Assembly (NCBI RefSeq): GCF_943193175.1
Contig: NZ_CALPDF010000004.1
Location: forward strand, 155,382 to 219,381
DNA length: 64,000 bases
Direction: 5' to 3'
Origin: Neobacillus muris
Lineage (GTDB): Bacteria; Bacillota; Bacilli; Bacillales; Cytobacillaceae
The notes under the pieces are model-generated. The model was not told the DNA's origin and ran no database searches. It saw only the letters and a list, made by a program, of their open reading frames with translations. The translations under genes and the position numbers were made by a program. Shown here piece after piece: positions 26,700 through 35,867 of the stretch; the first letter of the stretch is position 1; every line of letters begins with the position of its first letter.

Positions 26700-28145
26700 T
26701 TATTGGGCTTCACTAAACGGACGCCTGCGCTTTTCTTTTATGGCTGCCTGTGCCAGAGCTGCCCGTTTTTCCTCAAGTTCCCTTGGAAACCATAACGTGA
26801 TGCTTGTGCCCTTATTCAGCTTGCTTTTGACTTTTATCCGTCCCTCATGGGCTTCCATCAAAGCCTTCACAATTGACAAGCCGATCCCAGCTCCGCCAGT
26901 TTTTCGGTCCCGAGACTTATCCCCCCGGTAGAACCGTTCAAATATAAATGGAATATCATCTTCCGCAATCCCGGAGCCTTCATCCTGAATTGTAAAACCA
27001 ACATAACTTTCCCGTTCTGTTACAACAGAAATGGTTACATTTTTCCCGGCAGGCGTATACTTGAGGGCATTGTTGAGAATATTCGAGAGGATTTGCATCA
27101 GTTTGTCCTTATCAGCTTCAAATATCTCCTCCTGAACGGGATCCTCGATACGAAGTCCCACCCCTTTTTCCTTGAATATCGGGAAAAACATTTCCCCGAG
27201 TGCTGCCAGTACACTGCCTGCTTCAACCTCCATCTTTTCAAGTCTAATTTGCGGATTTTCTGCAGCAAGCAATTTTTCCAGCTCGTTGACCAGCCTTACC
27301 AGCCGCATAAGCTCCTCATGACATATCTGCAGCCGCTGGGGCGTCGGCTCCCAAATCCCGTCTTGAAACGCTTCGATCTGGCTCCGCAGCGTGGCGAGAG
27401 GCGTGCGCAGTTCATGTGCCAAGTCACCTGTAAATTGCTTTCGCAGCATTTCCTCTTTCGAAAGCGACTCCGCCAATTTATTAAATGATATCGCCAGCTG
27501 CTTCACCTCACTGGGCAATCCTTTTAATGGAATCCGGATATCCAGATGATGCATTTGCAGCTCATTCGCCGCAAATGACAGCTTGTTCAAACCTGAAGTG
27601 ATTTTTTTTGAAAAAATAAAGCTCGTCACAATCGCCAGAATTATGGTTAAACACACCGCCGCATAAATATATAACTGAATGGTTTGAATAAACGTATATT
27701 CATCATCAATCAGGCCTTCCGGGTAGATGGCAACCAACTTGCCAATCATCTTATTATTCACCTTAAGGGTATAGGTATTGGAATGCCATTCTTCTCCGTC
27801 CGGCTCCGGCTCAGACAGCCCAAGGCTATTAAGCATCGATCGGATATTGGAAGAGTCCATTTGGATTTGCCCAAAGCGGTCAGACAGCTGAAAGTAAAGC
27901 TGATCTGTCATGGCATATTCATGCAGCATCCCAAATACTGGGTCGCTCGTAAAATGGCCATTCGCCCGATAGTCTTTCTCGATTTCCGTTATCACCCGGT
28001 CAATCTTTTTTTCCCGGTTATGATCCAAATAACTTGTAAAGCTTTCCTCAAACCCATATTGAATAAAATAGCTGACAATCAAGATTCCTATCAAAGAGAT
28101 CATGATTAAATAAACCAGAATCTTAGACCGCAGCGTTTGCAGCAT
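26700..28145 (-). CDS. Sensor histidine kinase
   Basis: 481-residue membrane kinase. Order: TM1 at about 10-30, extracytoplasmic loop about 31-155, TM2 at about 157-178, HAMP to about 230, HisKA with phospho-accepting H244 in DLAHELRTPLATLRS, and an HATPase_c domain (ILNNALKYTP, DEGSGI, GAGIGLSIVK). The architecture is BaeS-like with a small PAS-less sensor loop; the stimulus is unknown. Its start overlaps the response regulator gene by 23 nt, so the pair is one operon. Confidence 0.9.
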   Translation of the reverse strand: MLQTLRSKILVYLIMISLIGILIVSYFIQYGFEESFTSYLDHNREKKIDRVITEIEKDYRANGHFTSDPVFGMLHEYAMTDQLYFQLSDRFGQIQMDSSNIRSMLNSLGLSEPEPDGEEWHSNTYTLKVNNKMIGKLVAIYPEGLIDDEYTFIQTIQLYIYAAVCLTIILAIVTSFIFSKKITSGLNKLSFAANELQMHHLDIRIPLKGLPSEVKQLAISFNKLAESLSKEEMLRKQFTGDLAHELRTPLATLRSQIEAFQDGIWEPTPQRLQICHEELMRLVRLVNELEKLLAAENPQIRLEKMEVEAGSVLAALGEMFFPIFKEKGVGLRIEDPVQEEIFEADKDKLMQILSNILNNALKYTPAGKNVTISVVTERESYVGFTIQDEGSGIAEDDIPFIFERFYRGDKSRDRKTGGAGIGLSIVKALMEAHEGRIKVKSKLNKGTSITLWFPRELEEKRAALAQAAIKEKRRRPFSEAQ

Positions 28146-28833
28146 CGACTACCCCTCCAAATTTGTAGCCCATACCAAAAACGGTGATAATAAACTCGGG
28201 CTGCCTGGAATCCAGTTCTATTTTTTTTCGAAGATTTTTGATGTGGGTATCAACGCTGCGTTCATAGCCTTCATAATACATGCCTTCATCTTGAATTTTT
28301 TCCAGCAGATCCATTCTGCTGTAAACTCTGCCAGGATTCAGAGCCATATTGGTTAATAATTTATATTCTATCGGAGTCAGCGTTACCGGCTGCCCGTTTA
28401 CCGTTACCTCTTTTTTAATGAGGTCGATAGCCAGCCGGTTCCTATTAAATACCAGCCGTTCGACTTTTTCTGTTTTTTTCACCCGCCTTAGGATCGCCTG
28501 GACACGGACAACTACTTCCCTTGGACTGAATGGCTTGGTTAAATAGTCATCAGCCCCCATCACGATGCCGTTAATCCGGTCATCCTCCGCAGATTTAGCG
28601 GTCAGCATCAGGATGGGAACATCAGATTCCTTTCGGACAAGCCGGCAAACCTCTTCCCCTGAAATATCGGGCAGCATTAAATCTAGTATGATTAAATCAG
28701 GGTGGATGGTTTTGACTTTTTTTAAAGCATCAAGGCCATTATCCGCACTGTGAATTTCATAGCCTTCTCTTTCCAAATAAGCTTCAAGAACCTCTATAAT
28801 TCTGCGTTCATCATCAACTAATAATATTTTCAT
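28123..28833 (-). CDS. OmpR-family response regulator
   Basis: 236 aa. Receiver domain 1-120 with acidic pocket D7/D8, phospho-acceptor D51 in LIILDLMLPD, T in LTAKS and K in YLTKPFSPREV; winged-helix DNA-binding domain from about 138 (LTPIEYKLL, RSVDTHIKNLRKK). Start at ATG 28833 with GGGGAG upstream; a longer frame to 28893 lacks a ribosome site. It precedes the kinase gene. Targets cannot be read from this window. Confidence 0.93.
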   Translation of the reverse strand: MKILLVDDERRIIEVLEAYLEREGYEIHSADNGLDALKKVKTIHPDLIILDLMLPDISGEEVCRLVRKESDVPILMLTAKSAEDDRINGIVMGADDYLTKPFSPREVVVRVQAILRRVKKTEKVERLVFNRNRLAIDLIKKEVTVNGQPVTLTPIEYKLLTNMALNPGRVYSRMDLLEKIQDEGMYYEGYERSVDTHIKNLRKKIELDSRQPEFIITVFGMGYKFGGVVDAANAAV

Positions 28834-29064
28834 ACTATTCACTCCCCATAACTTAAATATATCATGGACAGTCAGTGATGTTTGTAACTTCACAATATCA
28901 CCACAAGTTCTTCATAACATCTTCAATTTTTTCCGATAAGATATTCATGCAGTTAACAGAGAAGATAGGTTCAAGGACCCCCAAGTTATTGTCTATCTGC
29001 TCTAAGATGCAGTAACAGCTATTTGCTCTTGCTCATCCCAAAATGACCTCTCTTTATATAAAAT

Positions 29065-29095
29065 GGTGTCCTATCGTTGGGACACCTATTTTTTT
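29065..29095 (+). terminator. Orphan plus-strand terminator-like hairpin
   Basis: GGTGTCC/GGACACC stem followed by TATTTTTTTGG on the plus strand. Both neighbouring genes are on the minus strand, so whatever transcript it ends is not an annotated gene. Confidence 0.7.
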
Positions 29096-29111
29096 GGAGA
29101 AAAATAGGGCA

Positions 29112-29146
29112 TAAAAAAAAAGGGGCCGTCCAAAAAGCCCCTTTTT
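29112..29146 (-). terminator. Terminator of the yuaF-floT operon
   Basis: AAAAAGGGGC/GCCCCTTTTT stem with a 10-nt loop followed by a T-tract on the minus strand, 6 nt past the floT stop. Confidence 0.88.
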
Positions 29147-29152
29147 CCTCTA

Positions 29153-30673
29153 TTAATCTTGGTTCTTTTTCATTTGGCCAGCCAATTCTTCGATACTTTT
29201 CTTGACATTCGATTTTCCTGAGTAGTTTTCAATCAGTTCTTTTACGTCAATACCACTCGCTGCTTTTAATGATTCCTGGAGGCTGGCCATTAGGTTTGTT
29301 GCATAACTGGTCACCTTATTGGCACCGCTATTGGCCCCATTGCCGCTTCCCGTATCCACGACCGTAATCTTATCAATATTCGATAGCGGCGCAGCCACTT
29401 GTTTGGCATACTCCGGCAGCATTTTGATAATCATGTCGAGAACCGCAGCCTGACCGAACTGCTCGAACGCTTCGGCAATTTTCTCCTTGGCTTCCGCTTC
29501 CGCCAAGCCTTTCATCCGGATTACTTCTGCCTCAGAAAGACCCTGAGCTTTTTGCGCCTCCGCCTTGGCCAGACCGTCAATCCGAACCCGTTCCGCTTCA
29601 GCTTTCGCCATCGCTTCAATCCGGAATTTATTCGCTTCGGCATCGGCCATCTGTTTGGCTTTTTCAGCAGCAGCTGCCTGCTCAACTGCATAGCGGTCAG
29701 CATCTGCTTTTTTCTTTACTTCAGAATCATATTGCCGTTCACGGCGAAGAATTTCTTTTTCTTCCAGTTCAATCTGCTTTTGTCTTTCAACTATTTTTAC
29801 CTGCATTTCCTGTTCTGTAACGTCTTGCTTCGCTTTGGCGCTTTCAAGATCATAGGCCATATCGGCACGCGCCTTGGCAATATCTTGCTCGCGGCGGAAC
29901 TCTGCAATTTTCAATTGGTTAATTTTTTCAGCCTCTGCAATTTCTGTCGCCCGTTCTAATTCAGAACGCTTGGCATCTTTAGCTGCTTCTGCCTTCTTAA
30001 TCCGTGTTTCTTTCTCGGCTTCTGCTGTGGCGATATCGGCATCCCGTTTTACTTGGGCAATCCGTGGTTTACCTAGAGCATCAAGATAGCCATTTTTATC
30101 CCGGACATCCTTAATCGTAAATGAAACGATGACTAATCCCATTTTTGCCAGGTCCTGTGACGCTACTCGCTGCACTTCTTGAGAAAACTTGTCACGGTTT
30201 TTGTAAATCTCTTCAACAGTCATGGACCCGAGGATGGAACGTAAATGCCCCTCTAAAACCTCTTTTGCTTCATTCTCTCTGTCTTCCTTTGGCTTTCCAA
30301 GAAACTGCTCAGCAGCTGTCGCAATTTCGCTGATAGAACCGCCAATTTTAATAATGGCTACCCCATCAGCCATTACCGGCACCCCTTGCTCCGTGTAAAC
30401 TTCTGGTGTCGTAACCTCAAGTTTACTAGAAAGCAAGCTTAATGGTTCAGCTTGCTGGAATACTGGCAAAATAAAGGCACCGCCGCCGCGGATAATTTTG
30501 ATTTTATTCCCGGATTCATCCACATGCACATTTTTATTTCCCAGGTAGCTGCCGGTAACAATCAATGCCTCATCAGGACCTGCTGTCCGGTATTTGGTAA
30601 TAAAAACACCAATCAATGCAAGTAAAATGAGTACAACCACACCTATAACTACCCATACAAAACTAAATTCCAT
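29153..30673 (-). CDS. floT: Flotillin-like membrane protein FloT
   Basis: 506-residue SPFH/flotillin protein (B. subtilis YuaG type) that scaffolds functional membrane microdomains. One N-terminal membrane segment (about residues 5-26), SPFH/band-7 domain about 30-200, then a long Ala/Glu/Lys coiled coil (about 210-400) rich in EAEAEA/KAEAE repeats, and a Gly/Ala-rich C-terminal tail. The ATG has GAGGAGG upstream. It follows the NfeD-like gene by 48 nt, the typical yuaF-floT pair. Confidence 0.95.
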   Translation of the reverse strand: MEFSFVWVVIGVVVLILLALIGVFITKYRTAGPDEALIVTGSYLGNKNVHVDESGNKIKIIRGGGAFILPVFQQAEPLSLLSSKLEVTTPEVYTEQGVPVMADGVAIIKIGGSISEIATAAEQFLGKPKEDRENEAKEVLEGHLRSILGSMTVEEIYKNRDKFSQEVQRVASQDLAKMGLVIVSFTIKDVRDKNGYLDALGKPRIAQVKRDADIATAEAEKETRIKKAEAAKDAKRSELERATEIAEAEKINQLKIAEFRREQDIAKARADMAYDLESAKAKQDVTEQEMQVKIVERQKQIELEEKEILRRERQYDSEVKKKADADRYAVEQAAAAEKAKQMADAEANKFRIEAMAKAEAERVRIDGLAKAEAQKAQGLSEAEVIRMKGLAEAEAKEKIAEAFEQFGQAAVLDMIIKMLPEYAKQVAAPLSNIDKITVVDTGSGNGANSGANKVTSYATNLMASLQESLKAASGIDVKELIENYSGKSNVKKSIEELAGQMKKNQD

Positions 30674-30721
30674 GCCATTTCCTCCTCTATATATCTATTT
30701 GGTGAAACATCATACACTTTT

Positions 30722-31264
30722 CTAAAGAAAACTTTCTAATTCTTGATGACTCGATACTTCCAAAACACCGTCCTTTACTTGAACAACAAGGACGCGGGCG
30801 CCGCTTGGAATCGAATCACCATCAAAGCTTGCTGCCGGTTTGGCAATTCTGCCGCTTGCATTCTCAATCATGACTTCGCCATATCCATCAGCAGGGATGG
30901 CCGTAATCACGGTTCCAATCCGGCCTCGTAAATCAGATTCCCGATAGACTAGCGACTCCTCAGCAGATGACATCGGGACAAGAATAAAAACATTTAATAA
31001 GGTTACGAGAATAAAAGATAGGATGGCTGATATTCCGAAAATAAGCAGCTCATTCAAAGAAGACAGCCGTTCAAACAAATAACCGCTTGCTGAAAGGATC
31101 GTAATAAATGCAAACACTAAGACCGGATTTAAAAAGGACAATCCGCCGTCACCCGTGTCAATATGAAACACATCTGAAAACAGCACATATATGACGGTAA
31201 ATACCCCTGAAATGATTAACCCGTATAGGTATATGGAAGCTAAAGGCATGCCGAAAAGTTCCAT
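30722..31264 (-). CDS. NfeD-like membrane protein (YuaF-like)
   Basis: 180-residue partner of FloT. Several membrane segments in the first ~110 residues, then an OB-fold NfeD domain (GRIGTVITAIPADGYGEVMIE, split about 115-135, ...VLVVQVKDGVLEV). In B. subtilis YuaF acts with FloT in membrane organisation and the operon is sigma-W dependent. Start at ATG 31264, with AAGGGGTG upstream, rather than the GTG nine bases earlier. Confidence 0.88.
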   Translation of the reverse strand: MELFGMPLASIYLYGLIISGVFTVIYVLFSDVFHIDTGDGGLSFLNPVLVFAFITILSASGYLFERLSSLNELLIFGISAILSFILVTLLNVFILVPMSSAEESLVYRESDLRGRIGTVITAIPADGYGEVMIENASGRIAKPAASFDGDSIPSGARVLVVQVKDGVLEVSSHQELESFL

Positions 31265-31355
31265 ATGCTTCACCCCTTACTTCGTGAATGGGAGTTTCTA
31301 TTTTGAAAGAAAGGACCCCAGTAATGGGACTTTCTTCGGATTATGTATATTCTTT

Positions 31356-31383
31356 TATACGAATAAAAAAAGAAAAAGATTCA
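31356..31383 (-). promoter_or_regulatory. Sigma-W-type promoter of yuaF-floT
   Basis: Minus strand TGAATC (31378-31383), exactly 16 nt, then CGTATA (31356-31361). The extracytoplasmic sigma-W consensus is TGAAAC-N16-CGTA, so five of six -35 bases and the whole -10 match. It lies about 90 nt before the yuaF start, overlapping the U-tract side of the permease terminator. Confidence 0.8.
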
Positions 31384-31390
31384 AATATTA

Positions 31391-31446
31391 CAAAAAAATA
31401 AAGCTTCCGCTGCCAATTTCCAAAATGAATTTCGACAGCGGCTTCA
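31391..31446 (-). terminator. Terminator of the APC permease gene
   Basis: Long imperfect hairpin (GCCGCTG...CAGCGG with further A/T pairs) followed by AAGCTTTATTTTTTTG on the minus strand, directly after the permease stop. Confidence 0.75.
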
Positions 31447-31450
31447 ATCA

Positions 31451-32881
31451 CTATTCATATTCGGCAGACAAGTTTTCCTTATCTTCATTGGTGCGCTTTT
31501 TAAGGAGCGGTCCGTAAAATAAGATCCCGCTTACAAGTAATAGGACTCCATAGAGAAATGTCTTAATGTCCGCTGTACCGCCAATAATCACCCATACCGA
31601 ATAAATGGTGGCAAGAGCGGAAATGATTCCATCTCCCAGCCGCGATTGGCTGGTTGAATAGGTCTCCCCAGTCAAAACCAGCTTTAATAGATAGATGGAA
31701 GCAATGAAATAAGGGACTAAGTAAGCCAAGGTTGCAATTACAATCACGAAGTCAAAGGCATCCGCAATCGACTTTGAAACTGTTGAAAAAATAAACAGCT
31801 GTGTAATCAAATTGGTGATCCATAAGGAGAATGCCGGAAACCCTTGATGATTTTCATTCAAAAATCCTGGGAGGAACACATCCTGTTTGGCAGCCTGAAA
31901 GGGCACTTCGGCACTTAGCATAATCCAGCCAATCATCGAACCAAGGAGACTAATTAAACCGATGGCTGCCAGGAGCTGCCCTCCCGCTCTTCCTAATACT
32001 GTCTCCATTGCATCGATCAACGGTTTTTCTGATTGAATTAAGGTCTCTTGGTTTAGCATTCCCATGACAAGAATGCTGATCGCCATATAGATGGCTAATG
32101 CAATAAATAAACCGGCAATCGTGGCCCGTTTCACATCACGTTGTTTCTTCGCCCGGGAAGAGAAAACAACAGCCGATTCTATCCCAAGAAATGCCCACAG
32201 AGTAGCTAATGCCGCATTGTTTACCTGTGGCATCATGCCAATCGTGTTTCCGGCCGCATCCACTCTCGTATCGGCAAACGGCATTATATTGCTTTTTTCA
32301 AAGGCAAACAATCCGATCACGATAAAAAAGCAGAAGCCTGCTACTTTTGCCAATGTAGCTATAAAATTTAATTTTCCAGCACTCTCCATGCCGCTCAAAA
32401 TAATAAAATGGACGATCCATAGCATCACTGTACAAACTGCAAATGTCAGTCCATTCCCAACCCTTAAAGTGAAGCCGCCGATGGAAAACCATGTCGCCTC
32501 GCTGGTCAGCATCGGAAAAAAGGCAGTTAAATAGCTGGTGAAGGTGGTGATGACCGCGACATTGGCCGCAATATTCCCAATCCAGTACCCCCAGGTAGCC
32601 ATAAATCCCGACAAGATCGAAGCTTGGGAACCAGGCCTAAACAGCGATTTGGCATAAACCTGCGGCCCACCGGTAATTTCCGGCTTTCGGTTAGCTAAAT
32701 TGCCAAATACAAGGGCAATCATCAGGACTCCAAAACCGGTCAACAGCCATGCCGTCAGCACTCCGGCAGGACTTGCGGCCTCAGATAAGGACCGGGGCAG
32801 CATAAAAATTCCTGAACCAACCATATTTCCGACGACCAGTGCCGTCAGCACCCAAAAACCAAGCTGATTTGATTTTGACAT
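31451..32881 (-). CDS. APC-superfamily amino acid permease/antiporter
   Basis: 476-residue transporter with about twelve hydrophobic segments. The first segment carries the APC signature GNMVGSGIFMLP; EITGGPQVYAKSLF and WAFLGIESAVVFSSRAK are like the basic amino acid/polyamine antiporter (APA) branch, e.g. arginine/ornithine or lysine exchangers. The substrate cannot be settled from sequence alone. Start at ATG 32881 with AAGGAG 9 nt upstream; an ATG ten codons earlier has a poorer site. Single gene. Confidence 0.85.
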   Translation of the reverse strand: MSKSNQLGFWVLTALVVGNMVGSGIFMLPRSLSEAASPAGVLTAWLLTGFGVLMIALVFGNLANRKPEITGGPQVYAKSLFRPGSQASILSGFMATWGYWIGNIAANVAVITTFTSYLTAFFPMLTSEATWFSIGGFTLRVGNGLTFAVCTVMLWIVHFIILSGMESAGKLNFIATLAKVAGFCFFIVIGLFAFEKSNIMPFADTRVDAAGNTIGMMPQVNNAALATLWAFLGIESAVVFSSRAKKQRDVKRATIAGLFIALAIYMAISILVMGMLNQETLIQSEKPLIDAMETVLGRAGGQLLAAIGLISLLGSMIGWIMLSAEVPFQAAKQDVFLPGFLNENHQGFPAFSLWITNLITQLFIFSTVSKSIADAFDFVIVIATLAYLVPYFIASIYLLKLVLTGETYSTSQSRLGDGIISALATIYSVWVIIGGTADIKTFLYGVLLLVSGILFYGPLLKKRTNEDKENLSAEYE

Positions 32882-32983
32882 GTTGTATAGGCTCCTTGCT
32901 GTTTTATCCATAATGTTCCCGTTTCCAGTTAATTTAGCATCACTTCCTTTAAATTCGATAAAATTACCATCCCGTTCAAAAGG

Positions 32984-34183
32984 TTACATAACCGTAAATT
33001 TCACTTTTTTCTTCCCTTTTTGGACAAATGCAGGTTCCTCATGAAGTCCCGTCACATCAATAATCGTACCAAGAATCACTTCTTTTTCGCCTTCTTCGAT
33101 TAGCGGTTTAATAGAAAACAGCAGCACTTTATCAAAAAAGTCAAAATCAAACACAATCCTTTCCTGAAGCCTTAGAGATAAATGGCAATAATCATGAATT
33201 AAAATATGATTTCCCAAGAAAATCTCCCTAAAGGACTTTCCCGCCATCTCTTCGGGTTCAAGCGCGAAATAGCGAATCAATTCACCGTGACAAATGGTAA
33301 GAATAAACTCCTTCTCATATTTTTCTGCTTTAAAAATGAGACTTGGAACTTCTGACCAAAAGGTTTGAAGCGGGAATTTCGTCTCTTCTTGTTCCTCCAT
33401 CGATTTAAAAAAATAAACCCCCCGCAAGATAAAATAAAATCCAAACACCTTAAAGATATGACCTGAGAAATTATAAAAGTCAAATACACTCTGATAAATC
33501 GTGAAAATCAAATCGGTCAGCAGCAATAAGACTAAAGCCAACGCCCATGTTAAATGGGCTTCGGACTTACTGATATAGTATTGATATAGGGCTGCAATTA
33601 ATGAAATAAACTGAACCGCACAAACGGCATATTCAAATCCATTTTTTAAGTTTGTCGTCCCATCACCTTCAATAACCAGTAACGGCAAGGCCTTTTCAAA
33701 ATAAAAAACAGTAAAGATAAGGGCACCAGAGAGCGCAGCTGCTAAGCACAACACTATCGGCCGAAAATCTCTTGAAAGTTTTCGGTCTGGCAGCACTAAG
33801 ATTAATAAGATCATTACAGATTGAATGAGCCTGGCAATGACCCAAAACCAAGTGGCTTTATCGACAGAACTGTTTGTAATAAAAAAAGGCATTCCTTTAT
33901 AGGAAAGGGTGTGAAACAGGTCAAGGATCCCAACGATTAAAAAAGTAAACGATACAAGCAGCATCCTGCTTGATTTTGTGTTCTGAGATTGTTTGAAGCC
34001 ATAAAAGAAAATAGTTGCTGAAATACAAATACTGAAGGTCTCAAGAAGGGTATGGAATCCAGTTGAATTTTCCGGATTATAGATGGCATTCAGTTCCGGC
34101 TGGTAGAGATGGGTTGCCATGAGTATGATAATGGCAGCTGTTGCGTACAAAAGGAATTTGATTTCTGTTAAATTGGACTTCAC
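32984..34183 (-). CDS. MASE3 membrane sensor with C-terminal PAS-like domain, no output domain
   Basis: 399 aa. Residues ~1-265 contain about seven or eight hydrophobic segments with ILDLFHTLSYKGMPFF and NSSVDKATWFWVIARL, the pattern of the MASE3 membrane sensor domain. Residues ~285-385 look like a PAS domain (SLIFKAEKYEKEFILTICHG... ending VILGTIIDVTGLHE). In most proteins MASE3 is joined to a kinase or GGDEF output; here the chain ends after the PAS part with a Lys-rich tail. Start at GTG 34183 with AAAGGTGGTG upstream. No partner gene is adjacent on the same strand apart from nadE upstream. Confidence 0.75.
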   Translation of the reverse strand: MKSNLTEIKFLLYATAAIIILMATHLYQPELNAIYNPENSTGFHTLLETFSICISATIFFYGFKQSQNTKSSRMLLVSFTFLIVGILDLFHTLSYKGMPFFITNSSVDKATWFWVIARLIQSVMILLILVLPDRKLSRDFRPIVLCLAAALSGALIFTVFYFEKALPLLVIEGDGTTNLKNGFEYAVCAVQFISLIAALYQYYISKSEAHLTWALALVLLLLTDLIFTIYQSVFDFYNFSGHIFKVFGFYFILRGVYFFKSMEEQEETKFPLQTFWSEVPSLIFKAEKYEKEFILTICHGELIRYFALEPEEMAGKSFREIFLGNHILIHDYCHLSLRLQERIVFDFDFFDKVLLFSIKPLIEEGEKEVILGTIIDVTGLHEEPAFVQKGKKKVKFTVM

Positions 34184-34292
34184 CTTGGCACCACCTTTTT
34201 TAAACACTTTTTTCTGACTTTATTATAGTGCTTAAAACAAGCCGAAAGCGCTCCGTATTGTAGCATTTTTATGAATGTTATGATTTCTTTCC

Positions 34293-34329
34293 AAAAAAAG
34301 AAAGAGACTGCCGCTTTAAAGGCAATCTC
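34293..34329 (-). terminator. Terminator of nadE
   Basis: GAGATTGCC/GGCAGTCTC imperfect stem followed by TTTCTTTTTTT on the minus strand, just past the nadE stop. Confidence 0.8.
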
Positions 34330-34336
34330 TCCTTGT

Positions 34337-35158
34337 CTATTTCCACCAATCATCAAACATATTGGCAGGAAGTCTTCGTTTATGTTCTGTCGCCATATAG
34401 CGCTGTTCAATTTTTTCAGCAATTTCTTTAGAGACAGGTTTACCTTCTAAATAATCATCCAGCTGTTCGTAGGAGATTCCCAGCTCTGTTTCATCTGCCT
34501 GTCCTGGTTTTTGATCCAATAGATCCGCAGTCGGCGTTTTTAAATACAGCCGTTCATCTGCTCCCATCTCCTGTAACAAGGCTTTACCCTGACGCTTTGT
34601 TAAACCGGATAACGGAAGAACATCCGCCCCTCCATCTCCATACTTGGTAAAAAATCCGGTTACCGCCTCAGCTGCATGATCGGTTCCGACCACCAGAAGC
34701 CCCTCCATGCCTCCAATGGCATACTGGGCAATCATCCGCATCCTTGCCTTTACATTGCCCTTATGATAATCGCTCAATGGTGCATGATCATTGGAGGCAT
34801 TGTATTCATTTTGAACCTCATCCACAGCATCCTTAATATTAAAAACTAAATCCCGATCTGCACGGATAAATGCCAAGGACCGCCGGGCATCCTCCTCGTC
34901 GTGCTGAACCCCGTAAGGCAGCCGGACCGCAATAAATAGGGCCTCTGTTCCTTCGCTGCGCAATTCCTCTACAGCCAGCTGTGTCAGCCTGCCGGCCAAT
35001 GTGGAGTCCTGCCCGCCGCTGATGCCTAACACAAAACCCTTTGCCCCGGTTTTCCTCAAATAATCTTTCAAGAAGTCGATTCGTTTGCGAATCTCTTCTT
35101 TTGGTTCAATGGCAGGAGAAATATTTAATTCCCTCATAATTTTCTCTTGTAAACTCAA
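34337..35158 (-). CDS. nadE: Ammonia-dependent NAD synthetase NadE
   Basis: Last step of NAD synthesis: amidation of deamido-NAD with ATP and ammonia. 273 aa with the PP-loop SGGQDS at residues 47-52, [21 protein letters not shown] near 159-180 (in two overlapping blocks) and [14 protein letters not shown]. There is no glutaminase domain, which marks the ammonia-dependent form. TTG start with AAGGGGG 8 nt upstream. Single gene, divergent from the thioesterase. Confidence 0.96.
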   Translation of the reverse strand: MSLQEKIMRELNISPAIEPKEEIRKRIDFLKDYLRKTGAKGFVLGISGGQDSTLAGRLTQLAVEELRSEGTEALFIAVRLPYGVQHDEEDARRSLAFIRADRDLVFNIKDAVDEVQNEYNASNDHAPLSDYHKGNVKARMRMIAQYAIGGMEGLLVVGTDHAAEAVTGFFTKYGDGGADVLPLSGLTKRQGKALLQEMGADERLYLKTPTADLLDQKPGQADETELGISYEQLDDYLEGKPVSKEIAEKIEQRYMATEHKRRLPANMFDDWWK

Positions 35159-35307
35159 TGGATGAACCCCCTTCTATTAAATTTTGCAGATTCAATAATC
35201 CCTTTTATTGTACTGTACCACAAAACACTCTTTTTCACTAAAAATTGAGATATCAGCCATTATTGGGTAAAGTATTAGTAGTTGTTACATCATAGGAGGA
35301 TTTGAAA

Positions 35308-35820
35308 TTGGAAACAAAGACATGCAATGAAACAAGAGTAGTTAGAACAAGCAGAATATTTCCAAATGACGTTAATAACCACAATACCTTGTTTGGGGGT
35401 AAACTGATGAGTGATATCGATATGCTCGCCTCCATTTCCGCTGCAAGGCACTGCCGGATGGAATGTGTCACGGCTTCCACGGATTCCGTTGATTTTCTAA
35501 GTCCGATTACGATGAAAGATTCTGTTTGCTTAGAATCGTTTGTCAGCTGGACTGGAACGTCCTCGATGGAGGTATTTGTCAAAGTCATCGCCGAAGATCT
35601 ATTAACCGGTGACCGTAAGATCGCCGCAACCGCTTTTCTAACCTTTGTTGCGCTGGATGAGAAAGGAAAGCCGACCAAGGTTCCTGCGATTATTCCTGAA
35701 ACAGAAGAAGAAAAAAAATTACATGAAACTGGAAAGGAACGGGCAGAAAAACGAAAAGCACACCGCCGTCAAAGCCGAGAACTGGCCAACTATTTAACAA
35801 CTCATAAACCTTGGGAATAA
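35308..35820 (+). CDS. Acyl-CoA thioesterase (hotdog fold, YkhA-like)
   Basis: 170-residue hotdog thioesterase of the BFIT/YkhA/YciA group. The catalytic segment reads NDVNNHNTLFGGKLMSDID, followed by a central helix and the TSSMEVFVKVIAED strand; a charged C-terminal tail (RAEKRKAHRRQSRE) is typical of the Bacillus forms. Start at TTG 35308: GGAGGA is 7 nt upstream, while the TTG at 35302 is only 1 nt from it. Likely acyl-CoA hydrolase, substrate range unknown. Confidence 0.88.
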   Translation: METKTCNETRVVRTSRIFPNDVNNHNTLFGGKLMSDIDMLASISAARHCRMECVTASTDSVDFLSPITMKDSVCLESFVSWTGTSSMEVFVKVIAEDLLTGDRKIAATAFLTFVALDEKGKPTKVPAIIPETEEEKKLHETGKERAEKRKAHRRQSRELANYLTTHKPWE

Positions 35821-35850
35821 GAAAAGGTTCGCGTACTTGCTGCGAACCTT
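35819..35850. terminator. Terminator hairpin between the thioesterase and CDF genes
   Basis: AAGGTTCGC/GCGAACCTT stem between two converging genes. The T-tract (TTTTCTTATT) is on the minus side, so it mainly serves the CDF gene; the plus side lacks a U-run. Confidence 0.75.
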
Positions 35851-35867
35851 ACTCGCCCATACACTGG

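Larger units (their letters stand above)
28834..29152. other. Intergenic region between the two-component operon and floT
   Basis: No gene found. It holds a near-repeat of ATGCAGTTAACAG (28948-28960 and 29009-29020) and two hairpins listed separately. The first hairpin points along the plus strand, with no plus-strand gene to terminate. Confidence 0.6.

Noticed and set aside
29399..29959. 186-aa plus-strand ORF opposite floT
   Set aside because: Shadow of the Ala/Glu/Lys-rich coiled coil of FloT, which leaves Phe/Arg-rich antisense frames open. No ribosome site.
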